Shown one piece after another: positions 1-13,424 of a DNA stretch of 64,000 nucleotides. Source of the DNA: Holophagales bacterium (GTDB lineage: Bacteria; Acidobacteriota; Thermoanaerobaculia; Multivoradales; Multivoraceae). A program made the translations under genes and the position numbers. How positions within the stretch are numbered: position 1 is the first letter of the stretch; every line of letters begins with the position of its first letter. The stretch is from positions 1 through 64,000 of the forward strand of contig VYDI01000031.1 of the NCBI GenBank assembly GCA_009843505.1, given 5' to 3'. A model generated the notes under the pieces. The model saw only the letters and a program-made list of their open reading frames with translations, was not told the DNA's origin and did not search any database.

Positions 1-769
1 GCGTCGGGTCCGGGTGGTTTACCGCCAGGCGGATGCCGTAGGCCCCCGGATCCGTGTCGACCTGCCAGCGTTCCCACTCGTCGTCCTCGTCGTCGCGAGC
101 CCGGAACGCCCGCCGCCCGCCGGAGCCGTCCTCGTCGACCGCGAGGAGCTTCGTGTTGTCGAACGGGTTGCCGCGCGTCCAGGAAACGGCGACCCAGACC
201 TCGCCGGCGTTCAACTCCAGGCCCGCCACGGCGCCGCCGATCTCGAAGCAGGCGTAGGTGCCGGCCTCCGGCAGCCGCGCCGGGACATCGAAGGCAGCGA
301 GCAGGGTCCCGGGCACGTTTCCGGCGCCCGAGTAGAAGTTCAACGAGAATGGCGCGTCGGCGCTCGTGTCGTCCTGGTGCCTCGCCATGCACGCCACCGC
401 ATACTCGACGGTCCCCGCTTCCGGCAGCCGGAACCGCTGGGCGAACTCCATCTCGTAGAGGAAGTCGTTCGTGGTGTTGTCGACGAGGCGATAGAAGCCT
501 TCGAAGACGTTGTCGTCGTACTGGTAGAGCTCGGTGGCCGGCTGGCGCACGCCGACGGCGGCCTGGTCGACGGACGCCGCGCCGCGATCACGCGCCGTGA
601 CGCGGACGGCGTCCACATGCTCGACGAGGCGCAGGCGCTCAGCCTGGACCGCCGCTGTCGATTCGGGCAACAGCAGGTCGCGGCCGGTCTGGGCGGCCGA
701 CGGCGCCGCGAGGATGAGGGTCGAGGCCAGGAAGGCGAGGCAACCGGCAACTTGGGTCCGACACGTCAT
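1..769 (-). CDS. secreted protein of unknown function, C-terminus beyond window
   Basis: The C-terminal end runs off the left edge of the window. The ATG at 769 has a strong AAGGAGG Shine-Dalgarno about 8 bases upstream. The first 27 residues form a signal peptide (MTCRTQ, a hydrophobic run, then a PSAAQ cleavage region). The mature part contains YDDNVFEGF, EFAQRF and LNFYSG segments that recur in the same order in the neighbouring gene at 947-2221, so the two look like tandem paralogues with a beta-rich extracellular domain. I recognise no enzyme motif. The gene lies downstream of 947-2221 on the same strand but is separated from it by a terminator at 881-912, so it is probably transcribed independently. 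Function unknown. Confidence 0.8.
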   Translation of the reverse strand, partial: MTCRTQVAGCLAFLASTLILAAPSAAQTGRDLLLPESTAAVQAERLRLVEHVDAVRVTARDRGAASVDQAAVGVRQPATELYQYDDNVFEGFYRLVDNTTNDFLYEMEFAQRFRLPEAGTVEYAVACMARHQDDTSADAPFSLNFYSGAGNVPGTLLAAFDVPARLPEAGTYACFEIGGAVAGLELNAGEVWVAVSWTRGNPFDNTKLLAVDEDGSGGRRAFRARDDEDDEWERWQVDTDPGAYGIRLAVNHPDPT

Positions 770-880
770 GGGCGATTCCTCCTTGGTCGTCTGTGAACGA
801 GCACCCTGCGGCAGGAGTTCACCGCAAGAGACGTGCCAGACGGGGCCCGCGTATCGTAGCGACCGGAGGCTCCGCGCCCC

Positions 881-912
881 CGAAAAGAAAGAGCCGGCCC
901 GAGGGCCGGCTC
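881..912 (-). terminator. intrinsic terminator after 947-2221
   Basis: Read on the minus strand, a perfect 10-bp stem GAGCCGGCCC / GGGCCGGCTC with a two-base loop (891-912) is followed at once by TTTCTTTTC. It lies 35 bases past the stop codon of the gene at 947-2221 and is a textbook rho-independent terminator. Confidence 0.85.
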
Positions 913-946
913 GTTCCATGGGCCGTCTACAACGGCAACTCGTTGC

Positions 947-2221
947 CTACTGGGCGCAGGGGAAGGCCATGAGATTGGCCCTGATCTCGCCCTGGTCACC
1001 CGCCTTGTTGAAGTACGTCCAGGTCGGGTTCCGACCGTCGTTGATGTACATGTTGAACGCCACGTCGGTCAGGGGCGCCACGTAGACCCAGCGGTGCTGG
1101 TTGATCATGCAGCCGTCGAGCACCTTGACGAAGACCTCCGCGTTGTCGGGCTCGAAGAAGTAGAGCAGGCCCGAGTTGTCCGACCGGTAGACGGCGCTGG
1201 CGTCGTCCATCTCACCCTTCGCCTCGTAGCAAAGGCTGACCTTGATGTCGCCCTCAAGGGTGAGCGGCGCCACCGTGGGACGGCAGGCTGAGTAGCCGGC
1301 GCCGGTGGGCGGCGGAACGATCACGCCCGGATCGGCATCGGGTCCGGGCGGCGGGTCGGGAGTGGGCGTGGGATCGGGGGTGGGATCGGGCTCGGTCCCG
1401 TGGGTCCTCTCGACCACCAGGCGGACGCCGATCGCCTTGATGCCGCTGGCTGTCTGGGTGCGGTCGCCGCTACGGGGATCCATCCAGCCATCGCTGTCCG
1501 CATCTGCCGCCACCGGCAGGGTCCGATGCCTCACCTCCGTCTCATGGACGGCGTTGCCGTTCCGGTCCGTCTCCGCCTCGTCATCGCGCGTGTAGTGGTC
1601 GCCGCCGAGACGCTTCTGCGTCGCCCGGTTCCACTCGATTCCGACCCAGTACGTGCCCCGCGAGAGCGGCTTGCCGACGAGGTGGCCTCTCAGGAGAACG
1701 CAACTGTCGTCTCCGGCGCGCCGGATGCTCGACTCGATGATGTAGGTCAGCCCGCTCCGGCGACCCGGGTTGCTGATCCGGTTCTCGACCACGTTGCGGT
1801 AGAAGCGCAGGTTGAAGTCCAGGGACCTGCTCAGATCGCCCTCGGGCCGGAGGAAGCACACCGTGGCGCTGACCAGAGTGCTGTCCGCCGCCATCACGAA
1901 GCGCTGCGCCCACTCGACCGTGTCGGTGCCCGTCGTCGGCTCCAGAAAGGTGCGCGTCTCGTCGAAGTTCTCGAACATCCCGTCGTCGAACTGAAGGGTG
2001 TCCCTGACGTGCGTCGCCTGCGTGAGACCCGTCGGTGTATCGGCCAGCATGGCCCGAACGGTCGTTGCCCCGTTCGACTGGACGGGCGACTCGCCGGCTC
2101 GCAGCACCTGCTCCGGGTCAAGCAGGTCGATGCCCGTCTGGGCCAGGAGCGGCATCGAAACGAACGCCAGCAGGCTCGTCAGGCAGATGAGATGTCGAGT
2201 GGTACGGCGGCTCAGTCTCAT
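947..2221 (-). CDS. secreted protein with paralogous N-terminal domain and C-terminal VKVLDGC domain
   Basis: A 424-residue protein. I chose the ATG at 2221 over an upstream GTG at 2245 because it begins a clear signal peptide (MRLSRR, hydrophobic core, PLLAQTG) and has GGGAAG just upstream. Residues of about 60-290 align by eye with the gene at 1-769 (FDDGMFENF, EWAQRF, LNLRFYRN, AIGVRLVV). A Pro/Asp-rich linker (PDPTPDPTPTPDPP) follows. The last ~110 residues contain YFFEPDNAEVFVKVLDGC and a WVYVAPLTDV segment, a domain also found twice in the protease at 2380-4842. It is presumably exported and attached to or released from the outer surface. Function unknown. A promoter is visible at 2265-2292 and a terminator at 881-912, making it a single-gene unit. 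Confidence 0.85.
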   Translation of the reverse strand: MRLSRRTTRHLICLTSLLAFVSMPLLAQTGIDLLDPEQVLRAGESPVQSNGATTVRAMLADTPTGLTQATHVRDTLQFDDGMFENFDETRTFLEPTTGTDTVEWAQRFVMAADSTLVSATVCFLRPEGDLSRSLDFNLRFYRNVVENRISNPGRRSGLTYIIESSIRRAGDDSCVLLRGHLVGKPLSRGTYWVGIEWNRATQKRLGGDHYTRDDEAETDRNGNAVHETEVRHRTLPVAADADSDGWMDPRSGDRTQTASGIKAIGVRLVVERTHGTEPDPTPDPTPTPDPPPGPDADPGVIVPPPTGAGYSACRPTVAPLTLEGDIKVSLCYEAKGEMDDASAVYRSDNSGLLYFFEPDNAEVFVKVLDGCMINQHRWVYVAPLTDVAFNMYINDGRNPTWTYFNKAGDQGEIRANLMAFPCAQ

Positions 2222-2264
2222 GGTCTTCCCTTTCCGGCGGAGCACCCCGGTGTTAACTGGGAAA

Positions 2265-2292
2265 TCTATACGTCCCAGTAGATTACGCTCAA
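2265..2292 (-). promoter_or_regulatory. promoter for 947-2221
   Basis: On the minus strand TTGAGC (2292-2287), a 16-base spacer and TATAGA (2270-2265) form a sigma-70-like promoter in a locally AT-rich stretch, about 44 bases upstream of the chosen ATG at 2221. The -10 lies upstream of the alternative GTG at 2245 as well, so it does not decide the start alone. Confidence 0.55.
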
Positions 2293-2330
2293 GTTATAGA
2301 AGAATGCAAATCGGCAACAAGCCCATCGCC

Positions 2331-2372
2331 GTGTCGCCGCAGGCAGAAGCCGCACGGACCCGGCGCACCGAC
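2331..2372. repeat. degenerate copy of the GCGCACC palindromic repeat
   Basis: GTCGCCGCAGGC followed by GACCCGGCGCACCGAC resembles the right half of the copies at 20399-20468 and 51384-51430. It lies just past the stop codon of the protease gene (2380-4842). The central hairpin is eroded, so the call rests mainly on the tail. Confidence 0.4.
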
Positions 2373-2379
2373 GGGCCGG

Positions 2380-4842
2380 CTAGGGCGCCGAGCAGGCGAA
2401 CGCGTTCAGATCCTGCACCGGCTGGAACGGCGTTCCGAGCGAGCTCTCGTAGACCTTCTCCTCGCCGGTCTCGGTGTCGGTGACGGTCATCGTCACGCCG
2501 ACATCGGTCAGGCCGCCCGCGAACACCCAGCGGTGGCCGTTGACGCCGCAGCCGTCCAGCACCTTGAGCACCATCTCGACGTTGCTCGGCTCGAAGAACC
2601 AGTAGAGGCCGGTGTCTGCGGTCAGCGGCCAGGCGATGGCTTCGCCCGTTCCGCCGTCCGGCTTCTCCCACGTTGCCTGGACCGCGTAGCGCCCGTTCTC
2701 GAGGCAGAGGGTCCGTTCGTCGGCCACGCAACTGCCGTCGCCGTCCTGGGCGAGCCCGACCTGCAGGGGCGCCGGCCACTCGAACGCGGCCTCGGTGGAC
2801 GCGGCCACGAGGTCCATGCCGCCGCGCACGGCCTCCATCTCCTCGTCTCCGAGCAGGTACCGGCTCTCGCCGTAGAGGTTGGCGCCCTGGGAACAGACGG
2901 CGAACGTGTCCTGGTCCTGGACGGGCTCGAAGGCGGTGCCCGGCCGGTTGTAGTAGGTGGCGGCCACCCCGGTCTCCGAGTCGATCACCTTCATGATGAC
3001 CTTGACGTCGGTCAGCCCGCCGGCGAACACCCAGTAGCGCTGGTTGAAGGCGCAGCCGTCGAGCACCTTGACCACGACCTCGACGTTGTCCGCGTTGAAG
3101 AACCAGAGATAGCCGGTGTCGTTGGTCAGCGGCACGGCGGCGCCAGCGCCGGCGTCGTCCGCCGACTCCCACTGGAGCTCCACGCGGAAGCGCCCCTGGT
3201 TCAGGCAAACCGTGTCGCCGTCGTCTGTGCACTCGGCAACTTCGGCGAGCGTCGTGGCGCCGACCTCGATCGTCGGGCTGGACCTGCCGCGGTTGTTCGT
3301 GGCGACGACCTGGTAGGCGCGGAACGTGGCCGGCGGGATGTTCTGGATGACGACGGAGGTCGTGTTCGCGGGCAGGGTATCGATGCGCATGAACTCGCTG
3401 TCGACCATCCGCTCGTGGATCTCGAAGCCCGTCTCGTTGCCGGAACGGTCCTGCCATCGGAGCTCGAGTTCCGTCTGGCTGATCGCGCTGACGGTCAGGT
3501 CGGAGGGCGCCGCCGGCCCCACCGGACCCACCGGGCCGGTCAGCGGGTAGAGGAAGCGCACGGCGTTCCGGTCGTCGCGGTTGAGCGCCCCGCCGCGGCC
3601 GTCGCCGTGGGCGAGCGCGCGCATGATCGCCTCGCCGGTCAAGTCGTTGCAGGAACCGCTGCCTTCGTCACCGCAGGAGTGGCCGACACCGAGGACATGA
3701 CCCAGCTCGTGGGTCATGATCTCGTCGTGCTCCCGGCGCGGGTTCGCGCTGCGGGCCAGCCACTCGTGGTAGCCGTCCTGGGTGGCGATGTTGGCTTCGA
3801 CGATCTCGTAGGCCTCCGCGCGGCCGCCTCGCGGCACCGGGTGTGGCGGGTCCGCCGCGCCGCAATAGAAGTACGCGGCGGTGATGGCGAGGATGCCGCC
3901 GGTCTCCGGATTGAACGAGCCCAGAATCTCGTCCTGCGGATCCTCGAAGCCGATCGAGTTCTCGCCGTTCGGCGCCAGCGTGAACTCCTCGTTCGTGAAG
4001 CCGCTCTGCACCAGATGCACGCGGCTCCTGGGATCCCCGTTCCAGGCCCGCATGCCGGCCAGCACCGAGGAACGGCCCCCGCCCGGGGCGCCCGGCTGAC
4101 CGCTTTCCTGAACCACCATGTCGATGCTGTCGCCCCGCTCGAAGCTGCGCCAGCGCAGCCGGGTTCCGGGCCGCTCGCAACCCGACGGGGCGCGGGTCAG
4201 GTTGTAGGGGGACGCGACCGCGACGGGCCCCTCGGCCAGTTCGGTCGCGAAGTAGTCCGCCGGTTGGTCGCGGCCGGCCGCGTGGTCGGCGATCCAGCGC
4301 CGGAACGGCTCCGCGTGGCGCGGCAGGCTCGCCCGAAGCCGCTCATTCAACGGAGAGTCGTCGGGTAGCGGCGCCACCTGCTGCAGCGACGGCTCGCGCA
4401 TCAGCAACGTCCGGCCGCCGGTCTGCACCTCGAAGAACATGCCGAGAGCGAGTTCGACGGTGCGGTAGACGCCCTCGACCGGGTCGAGGAAGAGCAGCAT
4501 CCGATCCCCCTCGACGAGATCGGGGAGCCCCATGATTCGCGCCGCCATGCCGCCGGCGCCGATGCCGCCCGGCTGGCGCACGACGATCGTGCCGCCGGGA
4601 ACGAAGCCCTTCAGCACATCCTCGACCTGGAACATGAAGTCGGTCGACGGGATGCCTTCCACCGGCGCCGGTTCGGCGGCGATGACTTCGCCGAAGACGA
4701 TGACGGGCGAACGGTCGACCATCGCCTCGTCGGCCGGCATGACGTAGACGATGCCGGCCGCCGGGGCGGTGAGAAGAAAGGCCGCGGCCACCACGCACCC
4801 AGAGGCACGGAGAAAAATGTCGATGGAACGATGGGTAGGCAT
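2380..4842 (-). CDS. secreted metzincin-type zinc metalloprotease with FnIII and two VKVLDGC domains
   Basis: An 820-residue protein. The zinc site HELGHVLGVGH (about residues 378-388) fits HExxHxxGxxH exactly, followed by a SIMRALAHG-like Met-turn region (GEAIMRALAHG), as in matrixin/M10-like metzincins. Order: signal peptide, about 300 residues of pro/N-terminal region with the DVLKGFVPGGTIVVRQPGG segment, catalytic domain, a fibronectin type III domain (PSDLTVSAISQTELELRWQD), then two ~110-residue repeats each with an FFxxxNVExVxKVLDGC core and a WVFAGGLTDV segment. The start at ATG 4842 is preferred over GTG/ATG codons near 4900 because a TAGAAT -10 box overlaps that region. Likely an extracellular protein-degrading enzyme. 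Zn ligands seen; substrate unknown. Confidence 0.88.
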   Translation of the reverse strand: MPTHRSIDIFLRASGCVVAAAFLLTAPAAGIVYVMPADEAMVDRSPVIVFGEVIAAEPAPVEGIPSTDFMFQVEDVLKGFVPGGTIVVRQPGGIGAGGMAARIMGLPDLVEGDRMLLFLDPVEGVYRTVELALGMFFEVQTGGRTLLMREPSLQQVAPLPDDSPLNERLRASLPRHAEPFRRWIADHAAGRDQPADYFATELAEGPVAVASPYNLTRAPSGCERPGTRLRWRSFERGDSIDMVVQESGQPGAPGGGRSSVLAGMRAWNGDPRSRVHLVQSGFTNEEFTLAPNGENSIGFEDPQDEILGSFNPETGGILAITAAYFYCGAADPPHPVPRGGRAEAYEIVEANIATQDGYHEWLARSANPRREHDEIMTHELGHVLGVGHSCGDEGSGSCNDLTGEAIMRALAHGDGRGGALNRDDRNAVRFLYPLTGPVGPVGPAAPSDLTVSAISQTELELRWQDRSGNETGFEIHERMVDSEFMRIDTLPANTTSVVIQNIPPATFRAYQVVATNNRGRSSPTIEVGATTLAEVAECTDDGDTVCLNQGRFRVELQWESADDAGAGAAVPLTNDTGYLWFFNADNVEVVVKVLDGCAFNQRYWVFAGGLTDVKVIMKVIDSETGVAATYYNRPGTAFEPVQDQDTFAVCSQGANLYGESRYLLGDEEMEAVRGGMDLVAASTEAAFEWPAPLQVGLAQDGDGSCVADERTLCLENGRYAVQATWEKPDGGTGEAIAWPLTADTGLYWFFEPSNVEMVLKVLDGCGVNGHRWVFAGGLTDVGVTMTVTDTETGEEKVYESSLGTPFQPVQDLNAFACSAP

Positions 4843-4889
4843 GGCAAAGCCCGTCGCCCTGGATGGACGGGCGAGGGAAAAGCGCGCGG

Positions 4890-4895
4890 ATTCTA
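4890..4895 (-). promoter_or_regulatory. -10 box TAGAAT upstream of the metzincin gene
   Basis: TAGAAT on the minus strand is a 5/6 match to the -10 consensus and lies 47 bases before the ATG at 4842. I see no convincing -35. If used, it excludes starts further upstream. Confidence 0.4.
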
Positions 4896-4975
4896 GCATC
4901 CTCAACGGGTTTCGCGATGTTTCCGTGCAGCGGGAACACAGGCTTCAACCAGTTCCGGCACGGCAGGATTCCCGC

Positions 4976-5644
4976 TCAGGAGAGCAGTTGGCCGGCCCGC
5001 GCCGTCAACTCGTCGAGCCTGGCGCCGAGTTGAAGCCTCGCCTCCTCACGCTCCGCGGCCGTCGACCTGCGCTCGAGCACCAGCGGTTCGCCCACCGCGA
5101 CCGCCACGCGGGTGAACGGCGCGCCGATCCTCATGCGGTCCCAGCTTCGCAGCCGGAACCCGCGGGCGGCGGCGATGCCGGCGGGAACGATCGGCGCGCC
5201 CGACGTCGCCGCCAGCACGATGCCGCCGGGCTTGGCCTCGCGGGCCGGCCCGCGCGGACCGTCGGGCATGAGGAGCAGGGTCGACCGGACCCTGCGGAGC
5301 TCGCCGTAGAGGTGGAGCGCAGCCTCGCGGCCGCCCCGCGAGGTCGAGCCCCGGGTGACGCGGATGCCCCAGGCTCGGCCGATCCGCGCCGACAGCTCAC
5401 CGTCGGCAGAGTGGCTGGCGAGGATGGACACCGGTCCGCCGGCGGGCAGCAGGTACCTGCGCACGAGCAGAAGGGAGAGCGCCGTCTGCTCGTGCCAGCA
5501 GGCGAGCATGGCCGGGGGCTGGAGCGCCCGCTCGAGGTGCTCCTCGCCTTCAAGGTGGCGGAGGCGCCAGGTGGCGGTCACGGCCTGGGAGAGAAACCGC
5601 AACGCCACGGCGGCGGGCGCCAGGGCGGCGCCGCGGACTTTCAT
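4976..5644 (-). CDS. lysophospholipid acyltransferase-like protein (DUF374 family)
   Basis: A 222-residue protein with the hallmarks of the DUF374 acyltransferase-like family: ACWHEQTALS near residue 49, ILASHSADGE, RGSTSRGG and LLMPDGPRGPARE. The N-terminus is hydrophobic, consistent with inner-membrane association. Members of this family are often encoded beside lipid A genes and are thought to transfer acyl chains to lipid A precursors or related lipids; that assignment is by family and context only. It begins 6 bases after the stop of the MsbA-like exporter (5651-7549), so the two are almost certainly one operon for outer-membrane glycolipid assembly. ATG start at 5644. Confidence 0.85.
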   Translation of the reverse strand: MKVRGAALAPAAVALRFLSQAVTATWRLRHLEGEEHLERALQPPAMLACWHEQTALSLLLVRRYLLPAGGPVSILASHSADGELSARIGRAWGIRVTRGSTSRGGREAALHLYGELRRVRSTLLLMPDGPRGPAREAKPGGIVLAATSGAPIVPAGIAAARGFRLRSWDRMRIGAPFTRVAVAVGEPLVLERRSTAAEREEARLQLGARLDELTARAGQLLS

Positions 5645-5650
5645 GCGCGG

Positions 5651-9644
<3,994 letters not shown>

Positions 9645-9688
9645 CGCCGAAGTAGACTCCGCTCCAGGCTCTATCCCGAGAGGTGCCG

Positions 9689-10813
9689 ATGACCCGTCCG
9701 ACTGCCGTCCGTCCCAACCGATGCCTGCCTGGCGTCTCTACCGCGCTCGCCGCCGCAACCCTGCTGCTGGCCGTCAACCCCGACTCCCTCAGGGGGCAGC
9801 GGCCCTACCCACCGGAGATGGAGGGCACGACCTCCGAGGTCTACCGGACGGTCGGCGACGTCGAACTCAGGATGTACCTCTGCAACCCCGAGGGTCACAC
9901 GGCGGATGACGAGCGACCCGCCATCGTCTTCTTCTTCGGCGGTGGCTGGCGCTCGGGCTCGCCGCAACAGTTCCTGCCGCATTGCCGGTACCTCGCGGAA
10001 CGGGGCATGGTCGCCGCGGTCGCCGACTACCGCGTAGCCAGCCGGCATGGCGTAACGGCGGATGAATGCGTCAAGGACGCCAAGAGCGCGGTCCGCTGGC
10101 TGCGGTCGAACGCGGACCGGCTCGGCATCGACCCCAACCGCATCGCAGCCGGCGGAGGCTCGGCCGGCGGTCACCTGGCGGCCGCCACCGCAACGCTGCC
10201 GGGCCACGACCCCGATCCCGAAGGCCCGAGCGCCGTGCCCAACGCGCTGGTCCTGTTCAACCCGGCGACTGTCCTGGCGCCGGTCGACGGCGATCCGCTG
10301 CCGACGGAAGAGCAGCGTGAGCGTTTCGACGCGTTGGCGAAGCGCTTCGGAGCGCCGCCCGAGTCCATGTCGCCCTACCACCACCTCCGGGAAGACCTGC
10401 CGCCCACGATCATGTTCCATGGCGCCGCGGACGAGACGGTGCCCCACAGCACGGCAGACCAGTTCTGCCGCGGCCTGCGGGAGCACAAGAACCGATGCGA
10501 TTTCGTCAGCTACCACGACCAGGGCCACGGTTTCTTCAACTTCGGCCGCGGCGAGGGCGAGGAGAAGAACAGGTGGTACGAGGACACCGTCTCCCGCATG
10601 GACGGCTTCCTCTACTCGCTCGAGTGGCTCGATCCGAAGCCGAACCCCGACGGCACGCCGGGCGAGCGCCTCACCTGGCGGGAGTCGCTCAGCCGGGCGC
10701 TCGGCAACCAGCGTCTCCCGGCAGCGGTCCAGGAGATCAAGGAACAGCTCGAGGCCGAAGCCCGCGCCACCGCGGCTTCGGAGGACCCGCCGAACGACGA
10801 GGAAGACGCCTAG
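9689..10813 (+). CDS. secreted alpha/beta hydrolase (esterase-like)
   Basis: A 374-residue protein with an N-terminal signal peptide ending near SLRGQ. The alpha/beta hydrolase core shows an oxyanion loop FFFGGGW, nucleophile elbow GGGSAGG (Ser158), acid ADETVPH (Asp248) and a histidine in DQGHGFFNF (His280), so the triad is complete. The HGGG motif of the hormone-sensitive-lipase group is altered to FGGG. The last 40 residues are charged and probably disordered. Likely acts on an ester in the periplasm or outside the cell; substrate unknown. ATG 9689 has GAGAGG 5 bases upstream; the GTG at 9683 lies within that site. Its 3' end overlaps the convergent toxin gene by 4 bases. Confidence 0.85.
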   Translation: MTRPTAVRPNRCLPGVSTALAAATLLLAVNPDSLRGQRPYPPEMEGTTSEVYRTVGDVELRMYLCNPEGHTADDERPAIVFFFGGGWRSGSPQQFLPHCRYLAERGMVAAVADYRVASRHGVTADECVKDAKSAVRWLRSNADRLGIDPNRIAAGGGSAGGHLAAATATLPGHDPDPEGPSAVPNALVLFNPATVLAPVDGDPLPTEEQRERFDALAKRFGAPPESMSPYHHLREDLPPTIMFHGAADETVPHSTADQFCRGLREHKNRCDFVSYHDQGHGFFNFGRGEGEEKNRWYEDTVSRMDGFLYSLEWLDPKPNPDGTPGERLTWRESLSRALGNQRLPAAVQEIKEQLEAEARATAASEDPPNDEEDA

Positions 10814-11343
10814 CTCAGAAAGCGGACAGCGGCCAACAGCGTCTCGTCCGGCCGGCCTTCGAAAACCGCCCGCCACCCGGTCAGGTCCGGCCTTCCGCCG
10901 AACAGGACAATCGTCTGGCCGTCCCGTTCAGCGCCCGCTCGCAGGCCCGCGTCAACACGCCATCCTCCGGCCGCGCCCGCCATCAGCGCAGCGGATCGCG
11001 CCATGAGGCCCGAAGACCCTGCCGACCGCAGGCGCCGGGCCTCCTCTCTGCACGCCGCGTAGGACCCGGCGTCGCCGGTCAGGGTTTCCGCGGGCAACTC
11101 GGCGCTGGCCAGGTGTTCCGACCCGAGGTCAACCACCCATAGCGACCGGCGTACATAGGACAGCTCTTCGGGATCGCGAATGTCCTCGTGTCGCAGAAAC
11201 TCCGCCCACGCGCCGTCGGGCGTATCGCTCAGGTACTGCACCGGCCCCTCACCTTCCACGTGCCACCGGGCGGCCGGTTGCGAGCCCACGCCTTCCTCCC
11301 ACAGGAATGGGTAGCGGGGGTCGGCGTTACGCCAGCCGATCAC
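10810..11343 (-). CDS. RES-domain toxin of a type II toxin-antitoxin pair
   Basis: A 177-residue protein from a GTG at 11343 whose GTGA overlaps the TGA stop of the antitoxin by 4 bases. From that start the protein begins IGWRNADPRYPF, and the RES hallmarks follow: AARWHVEGEGPVQYLSDTPD with the conserved Arg and Tyr, AEFLRHEDI with Glu, and GSSGLMARSAAL near the end. A longer reading from 11415 would bury the start inside the antitoxin gene and adds low-complexity sequence, so I reject it. RES toxins of the Xre-RES family degrade cellular NAD (established for family members such as MbcT); this activity is inferred here. It lies 3' of the antitoxin, as is usual in this family. Confidence 0.85.
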   Translation of the reverse strand: MIGWRNADPRYPFLWEEGVGSQPAARWHVEGEGPVQYLSDTPDGAWAEFLRHEDIRDPEELSYVRRSLWVVDLGSEHLASAELPAETLTGDAGSYAACREEARRLRSAGSSGLMARSAALMAGAAGGWRVDAGLRAGAERDGQTIVLFGGRPDLTGWRAVFEGRPDETLLAAVRFLS

Positions 11344-11888
11344 GTGGCAGGCGACCACACCAGGGCCCCGGCCAGGTCGCGGACCCGCCGCGGACCCGGA
11401 TCCTCCGGCTGCCATTCGGCCTCCAGCAGTTCCGCCGGGCTCCGGCCGTCCAGCAGCGTACGCGGTCGGTCGAACCAGCGCCGGACGCCGATGTCGTTGT
11501 AGGCCCCTGCAAGATCGCCCGCGACCAGCGCCAGGAAGTGCAAGCGCGCGGCAACCGCGTCGGGCACCGCCCTTTCGCCGGCCAGGTAGCGTCGCAGGCT
11601 CACGGCGGAAACCTGCAGCAGTCTGGCAAGGAGTTCACGCCCCAGCAGGCTGTCGAGCCGAGGTCCCTCCGCCACCGGAACCGGCGAAGCCTCCAGCGCG
11701 TCGCTCAGTTGCTGAAGTTGACGGACGAATCCCTCACGTTCGCCCTCGCTCTGCGGGACGATTGCCGGTAGGTGGCGCCCCACACCGGCACGCCGTAGCC
11801 GGGCCAGCACGTTCTCCCAAACTGACGCGTCCAGCCTGTCGATGGCGCCCTTGCCCAGGATCCCCATCGCTTCTGCCCGGGTCAGCAC
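11340..11888 (-). CDS. Xre/MbcA/ParS-type antitoxin
   Basis: The C-terminal ~55 residues carry the Xre/MbcA/ParS toxin-binding signature (GAYNDIGVRRWFDRPRTL, then LDGRSPAELL), which blocks the RES active site in known pairs. Before it is a helix-turn-helix-like stretch (LLARLLQVSAVSLRRYLAGE). The start is uncertain. The frame is open to a TTG at 12014, but codons upstream of about 11890 have much lower third-position GC than the rest and overlap a promoter and inverted repeat, so I favour GTG 11888 (182 residues, GGGA upstream); ATG 11867 and GTG 11960 are alternatives. It should bind both the toxin and the operator at 11947-11978, giving autorepression. Confidence 0.8.
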   Translation of the reverse strand: MLTRAEAMGILGKGAIDRLDASVWENVLARLRRAGVGRHLPAIVPQSEGEREGFVRQLQQLSDALEASPVPVAEGPRLDSLLGRELLARLLQVSAVSLRRYLAGERAVPDAVAARLHFLALVAGDLAGAYNDIGVRRWFDRPRTLLDGRSPAELLEAEWQPEDPGPRRVRDLAGALVWSPAT

Positions 11889-11946
11889 CTGGATTCCCAG
11901 GGGCAAAGACTGGCGGTCATCGAATGGCTCGCCAACGGATCGGATA

Positions 11947-11998
11947 CGGATACCACTCACTGATCCGAACGGTATCCGAGTCGGCGCCGGGACGTCAA
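11947..11998 (-). promoter_or_regulatory. promoter-operator of the RES/Xre pair
   Basis: Inverted repeat CGGATACC (11947-11954) / GGTATCCG (11971-11978), perfect over 8 bp with centres 24 bp apart. On the minus strand TTGACG (11998-11993) and GATACC, 16 bases apart, form a plausible promoter whose -10 lies inside one arm. Binding by the antitoxin would block it. Nearby partial repeats of the TATCCG unit suggest more than one binding half-site. Confidence 0.55.
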
Positions 11999-12020
11999 CG
12001 GACGCCTCGCCCAAGGATCG

Positions 12021-13406
<1,386 letters not shown>

Positions 13407-13412
13407 GGCGCG

Positions 13413-13418
13413 ATCCTA
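13413..13418 (-). promoter_or_regulatory. -10 box TAGGAT before the sigma-54 regulator
   Basis: TAGGAT on the minus strand, 6 bases before the ATG at 13406; identical box and gap to that before pdxJ. Consistent with leaderless transcription. Confidence 0.45.
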
Positions 13419-13424
13419 GAGCAC

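Noticed and set aside
793-822. GTGAAC/GTTCAC inverted repeat upstream of the gene at 1-769
   Set aside because: Only 6 bp with a long spacer in GC-rich sequence; could easily be chance, and no promoter boxes accompany it.
2533-4368. 611-residue plus-strand open frame opposite the metzincin gene
   Set aside because: A high-GC antisense shadow; the minus-strand protein has zinc-site, FnIII and repeated domains.
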